From Schistosoma mansoni (taxonomy: Eukaryota > Platyhelminthes > Trematoda > Strigeidida > Schistosomatidae), in contig NC_031496.1 in the NCBI RefSeq assembly GCF_000237925.1, positions 23,009,038-23,073,037 of the forward strand: DNA of 64,000 nt, given 5' to 3'. Below the pieces are notes generated by a model, which saw only the letters and a list, made by a program, of their open reading frames with translations, had not been told where the DNA came from and did no database searches. This document shows, in pieces, positions 12,993-23,742 of this stretch (position 1 is its first letter; each line of letters begins with the position of its first letter). A program made the position numbers and the translations under genes.

Positions 12993-13586
12993 TAGAGTTG
13001 TAATAATAATTTTATAATAATTCTAAAAAAATCAATAATAATCAAATAAAAGAGAAGGAGGAAAGGGAAAATAAACCAAAACATATCACTAAGAGGAACT
13101 AGGGCCAAGAAAGGATGAGAGGTTGAACCATTTGCAGGCAAAGTTCGGGCTCGATTTCTTGGATTTCCAATGCTTTAGTAGTGCATAAAATATTGATTCG
13201 ACTTCCCTTTGATTCAATTCCTTCGATTGTGTAGATTACTTTAAAAGAAGACTCCTTTGGAGCGAAGTATCCACAGTTGATTAAATACTCTCATATTAAA
13301 CTAGAATTTGTTTTACATTCTCGTTTTAAAAGCCATAACGGTAGTGTTGTGAGATGCGTTTGGAAAGTGATCGCTTTGTGTGGCCAATGTAACCTGCCCC
13401 ACATGAGCAAGTAAATTTATAGATAAACACTGATGTGGCTCAAAGTGAAAGTTTGTCGTTAATACATCCAAGAATGGTAGGCCGGCTTGATTTATAAGAA
13501 CATATTTGCATTCAGATAGGAAATATCATCATATGTGAATAAATAGCAATGTACAAAATATTCTAAATATATAAAGTATTTTTTAT
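12993..13586. other. intergenic DNA, purine-rich at 13040-13080
   Basis: No gene recognised. A short A/G-rich tract near 13045-13080 may be a decayed simple-sequence tail. Confidence 0.4.
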
Positions 13587-13587
13587 A

Positions 13588-13806
13588 TATAGTTGAAATC
13601 ATGAGTCAATTGAAGCTAGACCGCCGTGTAAAACCTGGAAACACCGGACGGCTGTTTCGTCCTGTTGTGGGACTCCTTAGCAGTGCGCATCCACGACTTT
13701 GCCTCGCGAGATCCTAACCCAGGACCTACCAGTCTCGCGTCAGAGCACTTAACCTATAGACCACTGAGCCGGCATCCGATGGTGTTAGTGTTTAACTTCA
13801 ACCAAG
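13588..13806 (-). repeat. Hammerhead SINE (family A), 5'-truncated copy
   Basis: Sense is minus. It has the tRNA-like region (13710-13775), the ribozyme and the tail. The ribozyme core has CTAAGGAG (one core change) with GACGAAAC intact. Stem I GCACTG faces CGGTGT, so it is slightly mismatched. Confidence 0.8.
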
Positions 13807-14254
13807 TATTGTTAAATACTGTTAAACTTACTAAAAAGCATCTTACCTAGATCTTATATACACTTCATTTGATTAATCTATGAATTACTATTCTCTGTGT
13901 TGTACAGGCCTACTGTTTTGTAGAATATTCATCAAACAAATGGAGATGAATTCGATTTTATGTTTGTTGATCAGGTCAACATTTTACATAAACATACAAT
14001 CAAACTGTTATTTGACAGATTGACATTAAATTTTCAAAAAGCACCCAATTTATTAATTATTGATAAGATTTTATTTACTTTTATTGTTTTCATTATTCTC
14101 CTTCCTGGTTTTTTTCATTTTGTCCTTTTAATTTGTGTACACAGAAAAAATACAAACAAAAGTTGACACATAGAACAACTAACCAATTCATATTTATACA
14201 TAAAATATTTCGCAATATTTATTTGTTTTAAATTCTTTCCTGTTCCAACATTAT
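13807..14254. other. AT-rich intergenic DNA
   Basis: The open frame at 13960-14166 could encode a short hydrophobic peptide but shows no family resemblance. No other content seen. Confidence 0.4.
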
Positions 14255-14485
14255 GATACTATGGTGTGCGCTACCGACGTCGACAGATATAAGTAGTATG
14301 TATCATCCATAGAAAGTGCAGAGCCTGGCGGTAGAACGTTAAGAAGATCGAAGAAAAGAGAACGAGAACATAGAATAATTGGTTTGGAAATAAAGGAACA
14401 ATAAAGTGTGAAACGATTGATTGACATTTTGCAAATGAAGTGTTTACTGTATGGGTCTCAGATTTTACTAAGAGATTCGATTGTC
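14255..14485 (+). repeat. dispersed repeat B, sense copy (diverged)
   Basis: Matches the reverse complement of 15960-16195 and 16840-17065: AGATATAAGTAGTATG, AGAAGATCGA, ATTTTGCAAAT, then TGTATGG and TCAGATTTTA. It is more diverged than the other two. Family unidentified; about 230 bp and SINE-sized. Confidence 0.6.
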
Positions 14486-14512
14486 CCCACTTGTGTTCTC
14501 GTTCACTGCAAT

Positions 14513-15114
14513 TACTTACTTACTTACTTACGCCTGTTACCCCTCGTCGAGGAGCATAGGCCGCTCACCAGCATTCTCCATCCAACTCTGTCCTGAGCCT
14601 TCCTTTCCAGTTCTTTCCAGTTACTATTCATCCTTTTCATATCTGCTTCTATTTCCCGACGTAGTGTGTTCTTTGGCCTTCCTCTTTTCTGCTTCCCTTC
14701 ACCATTCCAAGTTAGGGATTGAGTCGTGATGCACATTGGTGATTTCCTTAATGTATGTCCGATCCACTTCCAACGTCTTTTCCTAATTTCCTCTTCAGTT
14801 GGAAGCTGGTTTGTCCTCTCTCATAAAACGCTGTTGCTGATAGTATCCGGCCAATGGATGTTGAGAATTTTGCGTAGACAACTGTTTATAAATACTTGTA
14901 CCTTCCTGATGATGGTCGTAGTAGTTCTCCACGTTTCAGCTCCATACAGTAGGACTGTCTTGACGTTCGTATTAAAGATTCTGACCTTGAAATTAGTTGA
15001 GAGTTGTTTTGAGTTCCATATGTTCTTCAACTGTAGAAATGTTGCCCTTGCTTTTTCAATCCTCGCCTTTACATCTGCATCCGATCCTCCTTGTTTATCA
15101 ACGATGCTCCCCAG
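14513..15114 (-). mobile_element. RTE-type LINE fragment (RT C-terminal end) with TSD
   Basis: A 5'-truncated non-LTR retrotransposon read on the minus strand. It encodes the end of a reverse transcriptase polyprotein: GGSDADVKARIEKARA, then VLLYGAETWRTT and [18 protein letters not shown] text, then [19 protein letters not shown] and [19 protein letters not shown]. The 3' end is a tetranucleotide tail (TTAC/GTAA)n, as usual in RTE elements. It is flanked by GTTCACTGCAAT at 14501-14512 and 15115-15126, a perfect 12-base target-site duplication. The frame is interrupted near 14800, so it is inactive. The plus-strand open frame over it is only a shadow. Confidence 0.9.
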
Positions 15115-15261
15115 GTTCACTGCAATACAATCAAAATATTTAGTTTCATATTGGCTTCCATAGAAAAATTTGTGAAAAAAATATTAAAATTTTATCAATC
15201 TATTAATCAGATTTATGATGATTTGTATGATAATGAAAACAAATTTTACTAAGTAATATAA

Positions 15262-15352
15262 ACAGTTGAATTCACGAGTCGATCTTAGCTAGACCATCAT
15301 TGAAAACCTGAAAGAATTGGACGGCTATTTAGTCCTAATATGGGACTCCTTC
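15262..15352 (-). repeat. Hammerhead SINE (family A), diverged 3' fragment
   Basis: The antisense of tail and ribozyme are recognisable (CAGTTGAATTCACGAGTC, then GAAAACCTGAAAG and TTGGACGGC). The ribozyme is eroded. Confidence 0.6.
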
Positions 15353-15369
15353 TAGTATCGGTTACATGT

Positions 15370-15870
15370 TAAGCCCATATAACTTATTCTAGGTTGTGGA
15401 TAGGCCAATTTATTCATTATCTAGAGTCACGTTTTGAACTTGTTAATTATTCACTTATCAACCCTGACTGTTTTTATATGAGCGTATATGTGTATACTTC
15501 TTATCCTATTCATCACATGCCTGCAACCTATTTTTATCTGGCTATAAATATTGATTAATGCATGATTAAATGTGGTTGGCTTATATACCTTCTCCACTGC
15601 GAGTCATTTCGTTCCGCTATCTTCTCTTCGCTTCATTCCTCTGATTGTCTGTCCAGTTCAGTCAGTGTACAAAATATATCTATTCAAAAATCTATTCTCA
15701 TTTTAAACTTATTTAATTCCGTTATTCACTAACGCGGATTAAGTCGATCATGATATACGAGGATAACTGAAATATGTATTTCAATAGCATTCATACGATC
15801 CAATTGGAGTCAGATACAGGGCCACTAACTCCTCACTAGTGCGACCTACAAATCCCCATACTGGTATTAA
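15370..15870. other. possible LTR-type repeat, unproven
   Basis: About 500 bp with a TATA-like box, a promoter-like pyrimidine-rich stretch and a terminal-repeat-like start TGTTAAGCCC, but no matching second end. It could be an old solo LTR plus leader sequence of a schistosome retroelement. I cannot confirm the family from this window. Confidence 0.25.
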
Positions 15871-15959
15871 ATCAAAAAATCTATTATAAACTATAAGATC
15901 CTATATCATTATTATTATTTAGTTCATAAATGAAATGATCCCATGATCCCATAACATAA

Positions 15960-16195
15960 ATTACTAAATTCTGATAACCATACAACGAAAAGTTAATTTG
16001 CAAAATAACCATCAATTGTCTCAATCTTCACTGTGCCTTCTGTAAATATCAATCCATCTTCTCTAATTTCATTTTTCATGCATTTTTCTACCAATTGCGC
16101 GTCATTCTTGTTCTTTCCTTATCGATCTTCTGCCAAAATACATTCTGTCTGACCATCACCATACACTACTTATATAGATATAAGTAGACCACACT
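15960..16195 (-). repeat. dispersed repeat B, copy 2
   Basis: About 85% similar by eye to 16840-17065, in the same orientation. Shared words are CTGATAACCATACAA, TTAATTTGCAAAATAAC, ATCGATCTTCTGCCAAAATACA and CTTATATRGATATAAGTAGA (the last forms a small palindrome). Confidence 0.75.
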
Positions 16196-16838
16196 ACACA
16201 TGTAGATTGTTTTATGATAGTTTAGTTGATAAAACAATTAGATAAATATATTATATACATTTTTTTCTTTGATTGTGGATAAAACACAAATCACCTTTAC
16301 ACTAAAATAGATTATAAGTAGTATACACAAAATACTTATAGTTTTGAATTAATTCATAAATTGACATAAAGTAGACTACACAATAGTTCACACCACTTTT
16401 CAAAAAAGTGTACATATGTCAGAATAGTTCATTTCATTACTGAGAAAATGGTTAGATTGTGATGTTTAACAAAGAGGTATAAATTTTTGTTAACTATTCC
16501 ACAGTTCATTCACTGAATTGTATGTAAGTTCAGAATAATAATAGTAACAGTGATAACAATCACTATTATTATAATCATCATGATGAGATTTTAACTGTTT
16601 GGATGAGAAAATGATCTCACAATTAAAATGAATCGATTTTCAGAATATTCTAGTTCAGTTTTTGGCTAGTTATTATTACCTAAGTAATTAAATACACTTG
16701 GAATAGTGAAAGAGACCAACTTTTGTGATATTTCGTCAGTGATCTTGATTTAATATGAGCCATAGTGTTGTGAACATAAAATCAGGAGGGTACAATCGAA
16801 TGTATTTAAGCACAAATTACAGACGATCTCACTAAAAT
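16196..16838. other. AT-rich DNA between two repeat B copies
   Basis: No gene recognised. Short ATA/ATAATA runs lie at 16535-16580. Confidence 0.45.
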
Positions 16839-16839
16839 C

Positions 16840-17065
16840 TGATAACCATACAATGAACACTTAATTTGCAAAATAACGACCAATTGTCTCAATTTTCACT
16901 GTTCCTTCTGTAAATATCAGTTCATGTTCTCTAATTTCATTGTTCATGCATTTTCGTACAGATCGCGCTTCGTTTCGGTTCACTCTTTATCGATCTTCTG
17001 CCAAAATACACTCTATATCTGACCCTCACCATATGCTACTTATATGGATATAAGTAGACCACACC
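16840..17065 (-). repeat. dispersed repeat B, copy 3
   Basis: Direct repeat of 15960-16195, about 880 bp downstream. See that entry for shared words. Confidence 0.75.
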
Positions 17066-18085
17066 ACAATAGTACTGCAAAATCTCTCGAAATAACGGAA
17101 ATCCTAATATAAAAATGTTTCTCCACCTAGTTCAACAAGCCCAGTATTAGTATATTTATAATGGGTTCTAGTAGAACAAGTTATTAATAGATGAAATTTA
17201 TCTAAACTTCAATTCTTGATAATATTTTCACAGTATGTAAACTTAATTATTACATCGTAATGAACAGGAATTTGACAGACTTAATTATATCTTCACCTAG
17301 TTCTAACGATGAACAGTACGGAAAAATGTAATGGTGAGTTTAACCTGGCCCTTAATCTAAATATTTTCACATGACCAGTTAAACTAATGGATACTTATTT
17401 ATATGGGAAGGTTTGATAGCCTGATTTTGAAGGGTATTAGCATCATACCATGGCTAAAAAATGACAATTTTTGCAGCAAAGAAGCGTCCCACTCATTTTG
17501 CCAGTAATTCAACCACTGGATTTATTCTGGATACCGATAGTTTCTTGTATTGATGCATGATACACTGTTTCGTGGATCTAAATCCATTGTAACAAACTTT
17601 ATTAAGGTTTCCTCATAACCTTAAGCATGAACTGTTATTTCTTCCTGAGATGAATACCATTCATAAAAATACCTCTGGTTCATAATATTAAGTTCGAATT
17701 TTTATAATTGTAAAGTCTGATTTGAAATGTTTTTCATAAATTTCACATTAATACTTTACAGTTGGCCTGGATGATATTTTCCCTATTGAAGAATAGAAAG
17801 GGATTATATTATAACGTGATCCGAGATTTCAAGAATCAAGAGAATTTTGAGTTGTGATCGAAAGGTTGGATAGTAATAAGAGGATGAAAATAATTTTCGG
17901 ATGATAAGTATAAGAAACAACAGTTCACTTAACAGACTTACTTGTCAGGATAATTATTACATGACTTAATATTGAACATCTTGATAACTGGTTATTTAAA
18001 CTGATTAGTACATACAAACACATATGAACAGACCAAAATAATGACAATGAATAACATCACTTTTCATCCTTTATTTAACAATAAT
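17066..18085. other. AT-rich intergenic DNA
   Basis: Nothing recognisable on either strand. Confidence 0.5.
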
Positions 18086-18097
18086 GAATACATTATG

Positions 18098-18450
18098 AGC
18101 AAAGATGGATAATAGCTAGCAGTGGAATCCAAGACGCTTGTTTCTTTCTACTTGGGACTATTCAGCTGGATATACCTGCATCTCACAGTTGATGTTCACT
18201 CCAGAACTCGAACCCAGTTCCGTTCACTTCAAACACCATCCAGCTGACGAGTCTCAAATAGGACTAAACAAGTGTTCTGGATTCCACTGCTAGCCACTAT
18301 CCATCTTCACTTATAATGCTTATGAATTAAGGCAATATTGAGGCAATCCTCACAGTGTGAATATATGCCAATAAGAGACTGATCAACTGTAGTCCTAAAT
18401 AACAATGGAAATATTTAAGTAAACAATACCAAGTGAATTTAATAATGAAT
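18098..18450. repeat. SM-alpha-like SINE, two opposed segments
   Basis: Positions 18098-18236 are antisense: the hammerhead (about 18123-18172) and the tRNA-like part with box B complement CTCGAACCCAG. At about 18237 the strand flips to sense, starting again at the ribozyme (ATCCAGCTGACGAG) and running through ACTGCTAGCCACTATCCATC to about 18450. The sense ribozyme keeps CTGACGAG but reads GGACTAAAC; the antisense one reads CTGAATAG. Both are probably inactive. Confidence 0.8.
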
Positions 18451-19128
18451 ACAGACTAAGTTTTTATTGAGTAAAATATTCATTTTTCTATAGTGTATAA
18501 CTATAGATATGATTATTTCTTTATTATCTTCACAACTATTTGAGGTGTATAGTGATAAACAGGGGGAGAATTGTTAAGGACATTGTTCTACCCCTGTTTT
18601 TCTCTTCTTTTTCTTCACACTCTATTTCTTTGTTATAATGCTGAGATTTTTTCTAGGTATAATAAACATAATTTCTAATCATATAAATTATTTTCGTTTG
18701 AATTACATAATCTTCTATGAGAGATTGAGTGTGATAGACAGAGTACTGAAGATACATAGACGATCATAATACTGAATGTACCATTGAAAATTCTCTTTAT
18801 ACGTTTAAATATAAATGAGATTGTTAATTATAATCTTGTCTTGTTTTTCCACATCTTATAGCTTAATTGACAGTGTTTTCTTCTTTTAAATAGGAAATTA
18901 TATTTGTTTATATTTGTGTAATATATAGATGCTCTATTGAGTAGATGAAATAAACAATGTTGATGAGATGAGTTTGTAGAATATTCTGTATAATTTAAAA
19001 GTCGTTTTATATTAATATGGTATGTTGAGTCTGTTTGAATATTTGGGCCACCTGTTCCTGACATCTAGATATTTTAACAAGTTATCTCTTTCTTTTGTTT
19101 GTTCTAACACACCATTATGCCTTTTAAT
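18451..19128. other. AT-rich intergenic DNA
   Basis: No gene recognised. Low-complexity T/C-rich text lies at 18590-18630. Confidence 0.45.
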
Positions 19129-19129
19129 C

Positions 19130-19360
19130 GCGCGTTTATGAAAAGTTTACGACCTTTCACTGTGCAAATTACAAAAACGTGCAATCAGCGACTTCATGAT
19201 GGTTGGAAATGTGCATTGAAAAGAATCAATATTATTCAGATGTCGATTTTCGAACTGCTAATATCTAACTGACGACCACTCAATATTAATCGTCAGGATC
19301 GATTAAAAAATAAGAAAAGGAAACTTGTTAAAATACTTTGTGCTGAGAATTCTATATCGT
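19130..19360 (+). repeat. dispersed repeat C, sense copy
   Basis: Matches the reverse complement of 58520-58750: GATGTCGATT, CACTCAATATT, ATCGTYAGGA and TTTGTGCTGAGAATTCTATA. Family unidentified. It ends exactly where a family-A fragment begins, so the SINE may have inserted at its end. Confidence 0.6.
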
Positions 19361-19465
19361 GGATCCTGAGGAGTCCCACAATAGAACGAAACGGCCGTCC
19401 AGTGCTTCCAGGTTTTCCATGGTGGTCCAGCTTCAATTGATTCATGATTTCAACTATATATAAAA
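19360..19465 (+). repeat. Hammerhead SINE (family A), 3' fragment
   Basis: The ribozyme core is intact (CCTGAGGAGTCCCACAATAG, then ACGAAACGGCCGTCCAGTGC). However, the 5' strand of stem I (GCACTG) has been lost, so cleavage in cis is unlikely. The family tail follows to GATTTCAACTATA. Confidence 0.85.
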
Positions 19466-20396
19466 ACTTCTATATTGTACCAAAAACATAATATCGAACA
19501 AAGCCAATAATAATAATAATGTTTCAACTTGATCTAATTATCGCTTAAGATTTGTTTAAAATTAAGAATTTGGTAAGTTATTAAAAACAGAAAGATATCG
19601 AATAAAGTATTCAGAAATCTAGTAATTTGGATCATTGGTACTTATTTGTCTAAATAATTCAGTTGTGTAATTATTCCATTCACGACCCTGTCAATATTCT
19701 ATACTTGATTAAAGCAGAATACAGTAAACAACTACGGCACTCAAATGTATAGAACCCCACAGTCAAAAAATCAGAAGAAAGAAGAAAGCTGGAGAAGTGT
19801 TTATTGGGTAAGAATCAAAATGTACAGAAAATCAAGGGTATTTACAGATATTAGCGTTTGTTATAACATCATTATAATTCAGCTAATCCGCGAAGAGACA
19901 AGTTATGCTACTGTCCAATCGTAGCATGCCATGCTGATATTCCAGAAGGCTCCATCACGTTCTGATTGGATGGAAACTCTTTGGCTCCTTTACAGCCTCT
20001 GGAGGCTCCATCGTAATTTTCAAAAGCCGTCCCAATAGACATCCTAAAGAATAGACATAGTTGTTTTTACCCTTTATTTTTTACCGTTTCATGTAAACAG
20101 TCTTCTAAATTCAAAGCTTAGAAGTTGGATGAAATTCTGAAACTAGTTTGTAACATTTTCTTATCATTTGTATTTTCACTATTTTATATAAGTTAGCTTA
20201 CTAGATGTAAGTTGTTTCCATGAATCGCTTTCACAATAGGAACAGTAGGTTAACTTGTATTACTATACTTCTATAATGACTAAAATGCTTTAACAAAAAA
20301 TATGCTTCATTTCCTAAAATGTAATTATACTCTAGATGTAACTATATGACATTTAGACTAGAAGAGTATGACTTTCAAGAAAAATCTACATTCGTG
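19466..20396. other. AT-rich intergenic DNA
   Basis: No gene recognised. 19900-20040 is richer in GC, with CCTTTACAGCCTCTGGAGGC, but has no assignable function. Confidence 0.4.
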
Positions 20397-20398
20397 GA

Positions 20399-20492
20399 GG
20401 TAGGGGTCTAGCTTCAATTGACTCATGATTTCAACTGTAAAATTACTAAAATCTCCACAAACCCCCTTCTGATATTTAAAAAGACTTATATC
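20399..20492 (+). repeat. Hammerhead SINE (family A), tail only
   Basis: Only the 3' tail remains: GGTCTAGCTTCAATTGACTC, then ATGATTTCAACTG and CTCCACAAACCCCCTTCTGA. Confidence 0.85.
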
Positions 20493-20689
20493 CTGTCATT
20501 GTCTTTAATTTAGCCTTAAACTATTTTCTTATTATTTTTGCTTCATTGATTTCGAAAATATCCTTCTATCCTTAGTTATTTTTTCATATCCTCATTATTC
20601 TATTCATAGTTATATTTAATATCATTTCATTTCATTTAACCCTTCTAATACTGTCACCAAAATATTTCATCTAATCTTACTCAACTTAT

Positions 20690-21065
20690 ATTGTTATCTA
20701 CTGTTAGCTTGGGAGGCGAAATCCGACTCATACATCCTCATCGTGCCTCCTGGATCATGGCAACCATCCCATGTACTAACGTGAGCGATAATGTGGGTGG
20801 TGGAGATCGGCTTAATCAACCACTCTACCTATACCCGAAAACGATTGCGAATGCTACAAAAAGTCATTGCATAAATATTGGAGATTCAAAAGGATGGTAA
20901 GAAAATGAGTCTGACCAAAAACAAAATAAAAATACCGAATGAGAGTGTTATGTACTGGTTCTGCGTAAGCAGTGCAAAAACAGCTATCCCGCCCCAGTAG
21001 TCATGCCGTGTTTCGATGTAGCACTCTTCTCCAGAAGAGCCTACTAGGGTTCACCATGTTCTTAT
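20690..21065. other. GC-richer unassigned block
   Basis: This stretch differs in composition from its AT-rich flanks and looks repeat-derived, but has no match elsewhere in the window. The open frame 20691-20900 has no recognisable domain. Confidence 0.3.
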
Positions 21066-21394
21066 GTCCCCCTTACCGTTAGCTTATTAATTTTAAAAGG
21101 ATTTCTATTTGAACATAACACAATCTTTGATTATAAATACATAATATATTTGTAATATCTCAATGAGCAGAAAAATTAGATTTTCTGACGTTTCGCAACT
21201 TAGTGTAAGCTACTTCCTCAGAAAATAAACAATCTTTGATTATTGCTATTCACACTATATAGTCTAGTACCATAATTTTTCGATTACATCATATTTATTC
21301 ATTGTTTGTATTTCATTGAGGAATTAATGTTTCCGATTTCATGTATACGTATACGATTGTATGATTCAATGATAAATTTGTTGAGAAAATATCC

Positions 21395-21745
21395 CAGAAC
21401 TCAAATCTAGTTCCGTTCTCTCCAAACACCATCACGTTACCCACTTAACTACTGAGTTCTGATAGCCACTTGTTTGTACAACGTGGTGAAGTTTAGATTC
21501 CCTTGGGTTTGAGTTCTGGAGTGAACATCAATCCTGAGATGCAGGTATATCCAGTTGACAAGTCCCAAATAGGATGGAACAAGCGTCCTGGATTCCACTG
21601 CTAGCCACTATCCGTATTTGCTTATAATGCTTGTGAATTAAGGCAATATCGAGGCAATCCCCACAGTGTGAATATATACCAATCAGAGACTGATCAACCG
21701 TAGTCCTAAACATCAATGGGAATATTTAATTAAACAATACCAAGT
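21395..21745. repeat. SM-alpha-like SINE, two opposed segments
   Basis: Positions 21395-21500 are antisense (box-B complement CCCAGAACTCAAATC and tRNA-like body). From about 21502 it is sense (GGGTTTGAGTTCTGGAGTGA) through the ribozyme at 21546-21600. The ribozyme core is eroded (TTGACAAG; GGATGGAAC). The 3' part after 21600 matches 18290-18450 closely. Confidence 0.8.
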
Positions 21746-22141
21746 GAATTAAAACTGATTTCATTGAAAAATCTTTAGTATTCAAATGTTCTACCTAAAG
21801 TTTGTGTTGATGATGTCGTTCAGAAGAACAATAAAAGCTCCAAGACCAAATCATCCAGCTCAAAGAACAAAACTCTATCAAAATCATCCACCTGAGCTAT
21901 AAATCTTCTCCACCATCTCAAATCTATTGATTCTCCTTATCTTATTCATCTAATCTATATTCCATCAATTATGATTGAATAATTGTTGTTTTTTTACCAA
22001 ACTATAATGATCATTAACATAAATGGATGATTTCTGAATTCATATTATTTCCACTGCTATCATTGTGCAATTTATTTGATTATTATCCTGGTTTTATGAA
22101 ATTATAACAATGTAAATATTTAGAATAATTAACATAATGTA
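21746..22141. other. AT-rich intergenic DNA
   Basis: Nothing recognisable. Confidence 0.45.
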
Positions 22142-22764
22142 TGATGAAAAATCATTGAGAAACTATAACTTATTTGCCTACCAACTATCTTTTCTAATTA
22201 ACAAAATAGGGATGTATACGGAAATGATTTCCTTTTTGGTTGAGAATTCGATTAATATCAATAACAGTTAACTGTTCATATAAGAACTTTCGTCTAAATT
22301 AGAGTGAATAGTTTCACAGTATTTGGGCGCCGAGTTGATGTAAGACATTAGATAGGAATAATAATATTTGTAAAATCTCAGCTAATGAATTTGAAGTAAA
22401 TCCAACGTTTTGCCTGGCAATCTGGTCCAAGCTCTTTCAAGGAAACATTGCCAGGTGAAACGTTAGATTTACTTCAAATTCATTCGCTGAGATTTTACAA
22501 ATATATATTATTCTATATATATTATTTATTATATTTATTTATTATATATTATTTTTAATGTCTTACATCAACTCGGCGCTCAAATACTGTGAAACCATTC
22601 CCTCTAATTTAGACGAAAATTGTTATATGAACAGTTTACTGTTCTTGATATTAATCGAATTCTCAACCAAAACGTAAATCATTTCCGTATATATCTCTAT
22701 GTTGTTAATTAGAAAAGATAGTTACTAAGCAAATAAGTTATAGTTTCTCAATGATTTTTCATCA
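22142..22764. repeat. long palindrome (inverted repeat, about 280-320 bp arms)
   Basis: Left arm 22142-22421 and right arm 22447-22764 are near-perfect reverse complements (roughly 90% by eye), with a 25-base loop (CTGGTCCAAGCTCTTTCAAG and 5 more). The right arm has an extra AT-rich expansion near 22500-22555. The arm runs straight into the 200-N gap, so the full palindrome may be longer. It has no coding content and could be a foldback or MITE-like element, or an inverted duplication. Confidence 0.9.
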
Positions 22765-22765
22765 C

Positions 22766-22965
22766 NNNNNNNNNNNNNNNNNNNNNNNNNNNNNNNNNNN
22801 NNNNNNNNNNNNNNNNNNNNNNNNNNNNNNNNNNNNNNNNNNNNNNNNNNNNNNNNNNNNNNNNNNNNNNNNNNNNNNNNNNNNNNNNNNNNNNNNNNNN
22901 NNNNNNNNNNNNNNNNNNNNNNNNNNNNNNNNNNNNNNNNNNNNNNNNNNNNNNNNNNNNNNNNN
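22766..22965. other. assembly gap (200 N)
   Basis: Exactly 200 N, a nominal gap size. Open frames running through it are artefacts. Confidence 1.
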
Positions 22966-23742
22966 AAAGGCTAGATACGGGAGAGATGTTGCTGTACTCT
23001 GGTCACGAAGAGAAAAATGCTCCACACACTCAGGGAGTTGCTCTAATGTTGTCCAGAGAAACACAAAATGCACTTGTAGGATGGGAATCTCATGGATCCA
23101 GAATTATCAAAGCATCATTCAAAACAAAGAAGAAGGGAATCACAATGAATGTTATCCAATGTTATGCATGGAGGACAGAGGACAGATGCATTTTCAGTGA
23201 CGAACGGAGTCAGACAAGGCTGTCTACTCTCCTCCTTACTCTTTCTTCTGATGATTTACTGGATTATGAACACCTCGACATCTGAGGGGATACACGGAAT
23301 ACAATGGATATCCCAGAATCAGTTAGACGATTTGGACTTCACAGATGAACTAGCTCTCCTATCTCATACACATGAACAAATGCAGACGAAGACAACAAAT
23401 GTAGCAGCAGCCTCTGCATCAATAGGCCTCAACAGACACATACATGTGGGAGAGGACAAACTAAATTCCAGCTGAATAGGAAATTAGGAAAAGACGTTGG
23501 AAGTGGATCGGACATACACGACGGAAATCACCAAACTGCATCACGAGGCAAGCCCTAGCTTGGAGCCCGGAAAGGAAGCGGAAAAGAAGAAGGCCAAAGG
23601 ACACATTACGCCGGGAAACAGAAGCGGATATGAAAAAGGATGAATAGCAACTTTAAAGGATTGCCCAAGACAGGGTTGGATGGAGAATGCTGGTGGGTGG
23701 CCTATGCTCCTCCACAAGGGGTAACAGGTGTAAGTAAGTAAG
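22966..23742 (+). mobile_element. RTE-type LINE fragment, internally deleted
   Basis: Three blocks follow in element order. An endonuclease-domain piece (22966-23150, LLYSGHEEKN, then FKTKKKGITMNVIQCYA) is joined to a reverse transcriptase piece (23180-23470, TNGVRQGCLLSSLLFLLMIY, then DLDFTDELALLSHTHEQM). That is joined to the C-terminal end (23480-23740, [15 protein letters not shown], then [11 protein letters not shown] and [18 protein letters not shown]). The catalytic FADD reads FTDE, so it is dead. It ends in the tetranucleotide tail (GTAA)n as at 14513. The 5' end is lost in the gap. Confidence 0.85.

Noticed and set aside
14726-15163. 145-codon plus-strand frame
   Set aside because: Antisense shadow of the RTE C-terminal fragment.
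22751-23200. Open frames running through the N gaps (also at 27017-27502 and 28913-29289)
   Set aside because: They exist only because N codons contain no stops.
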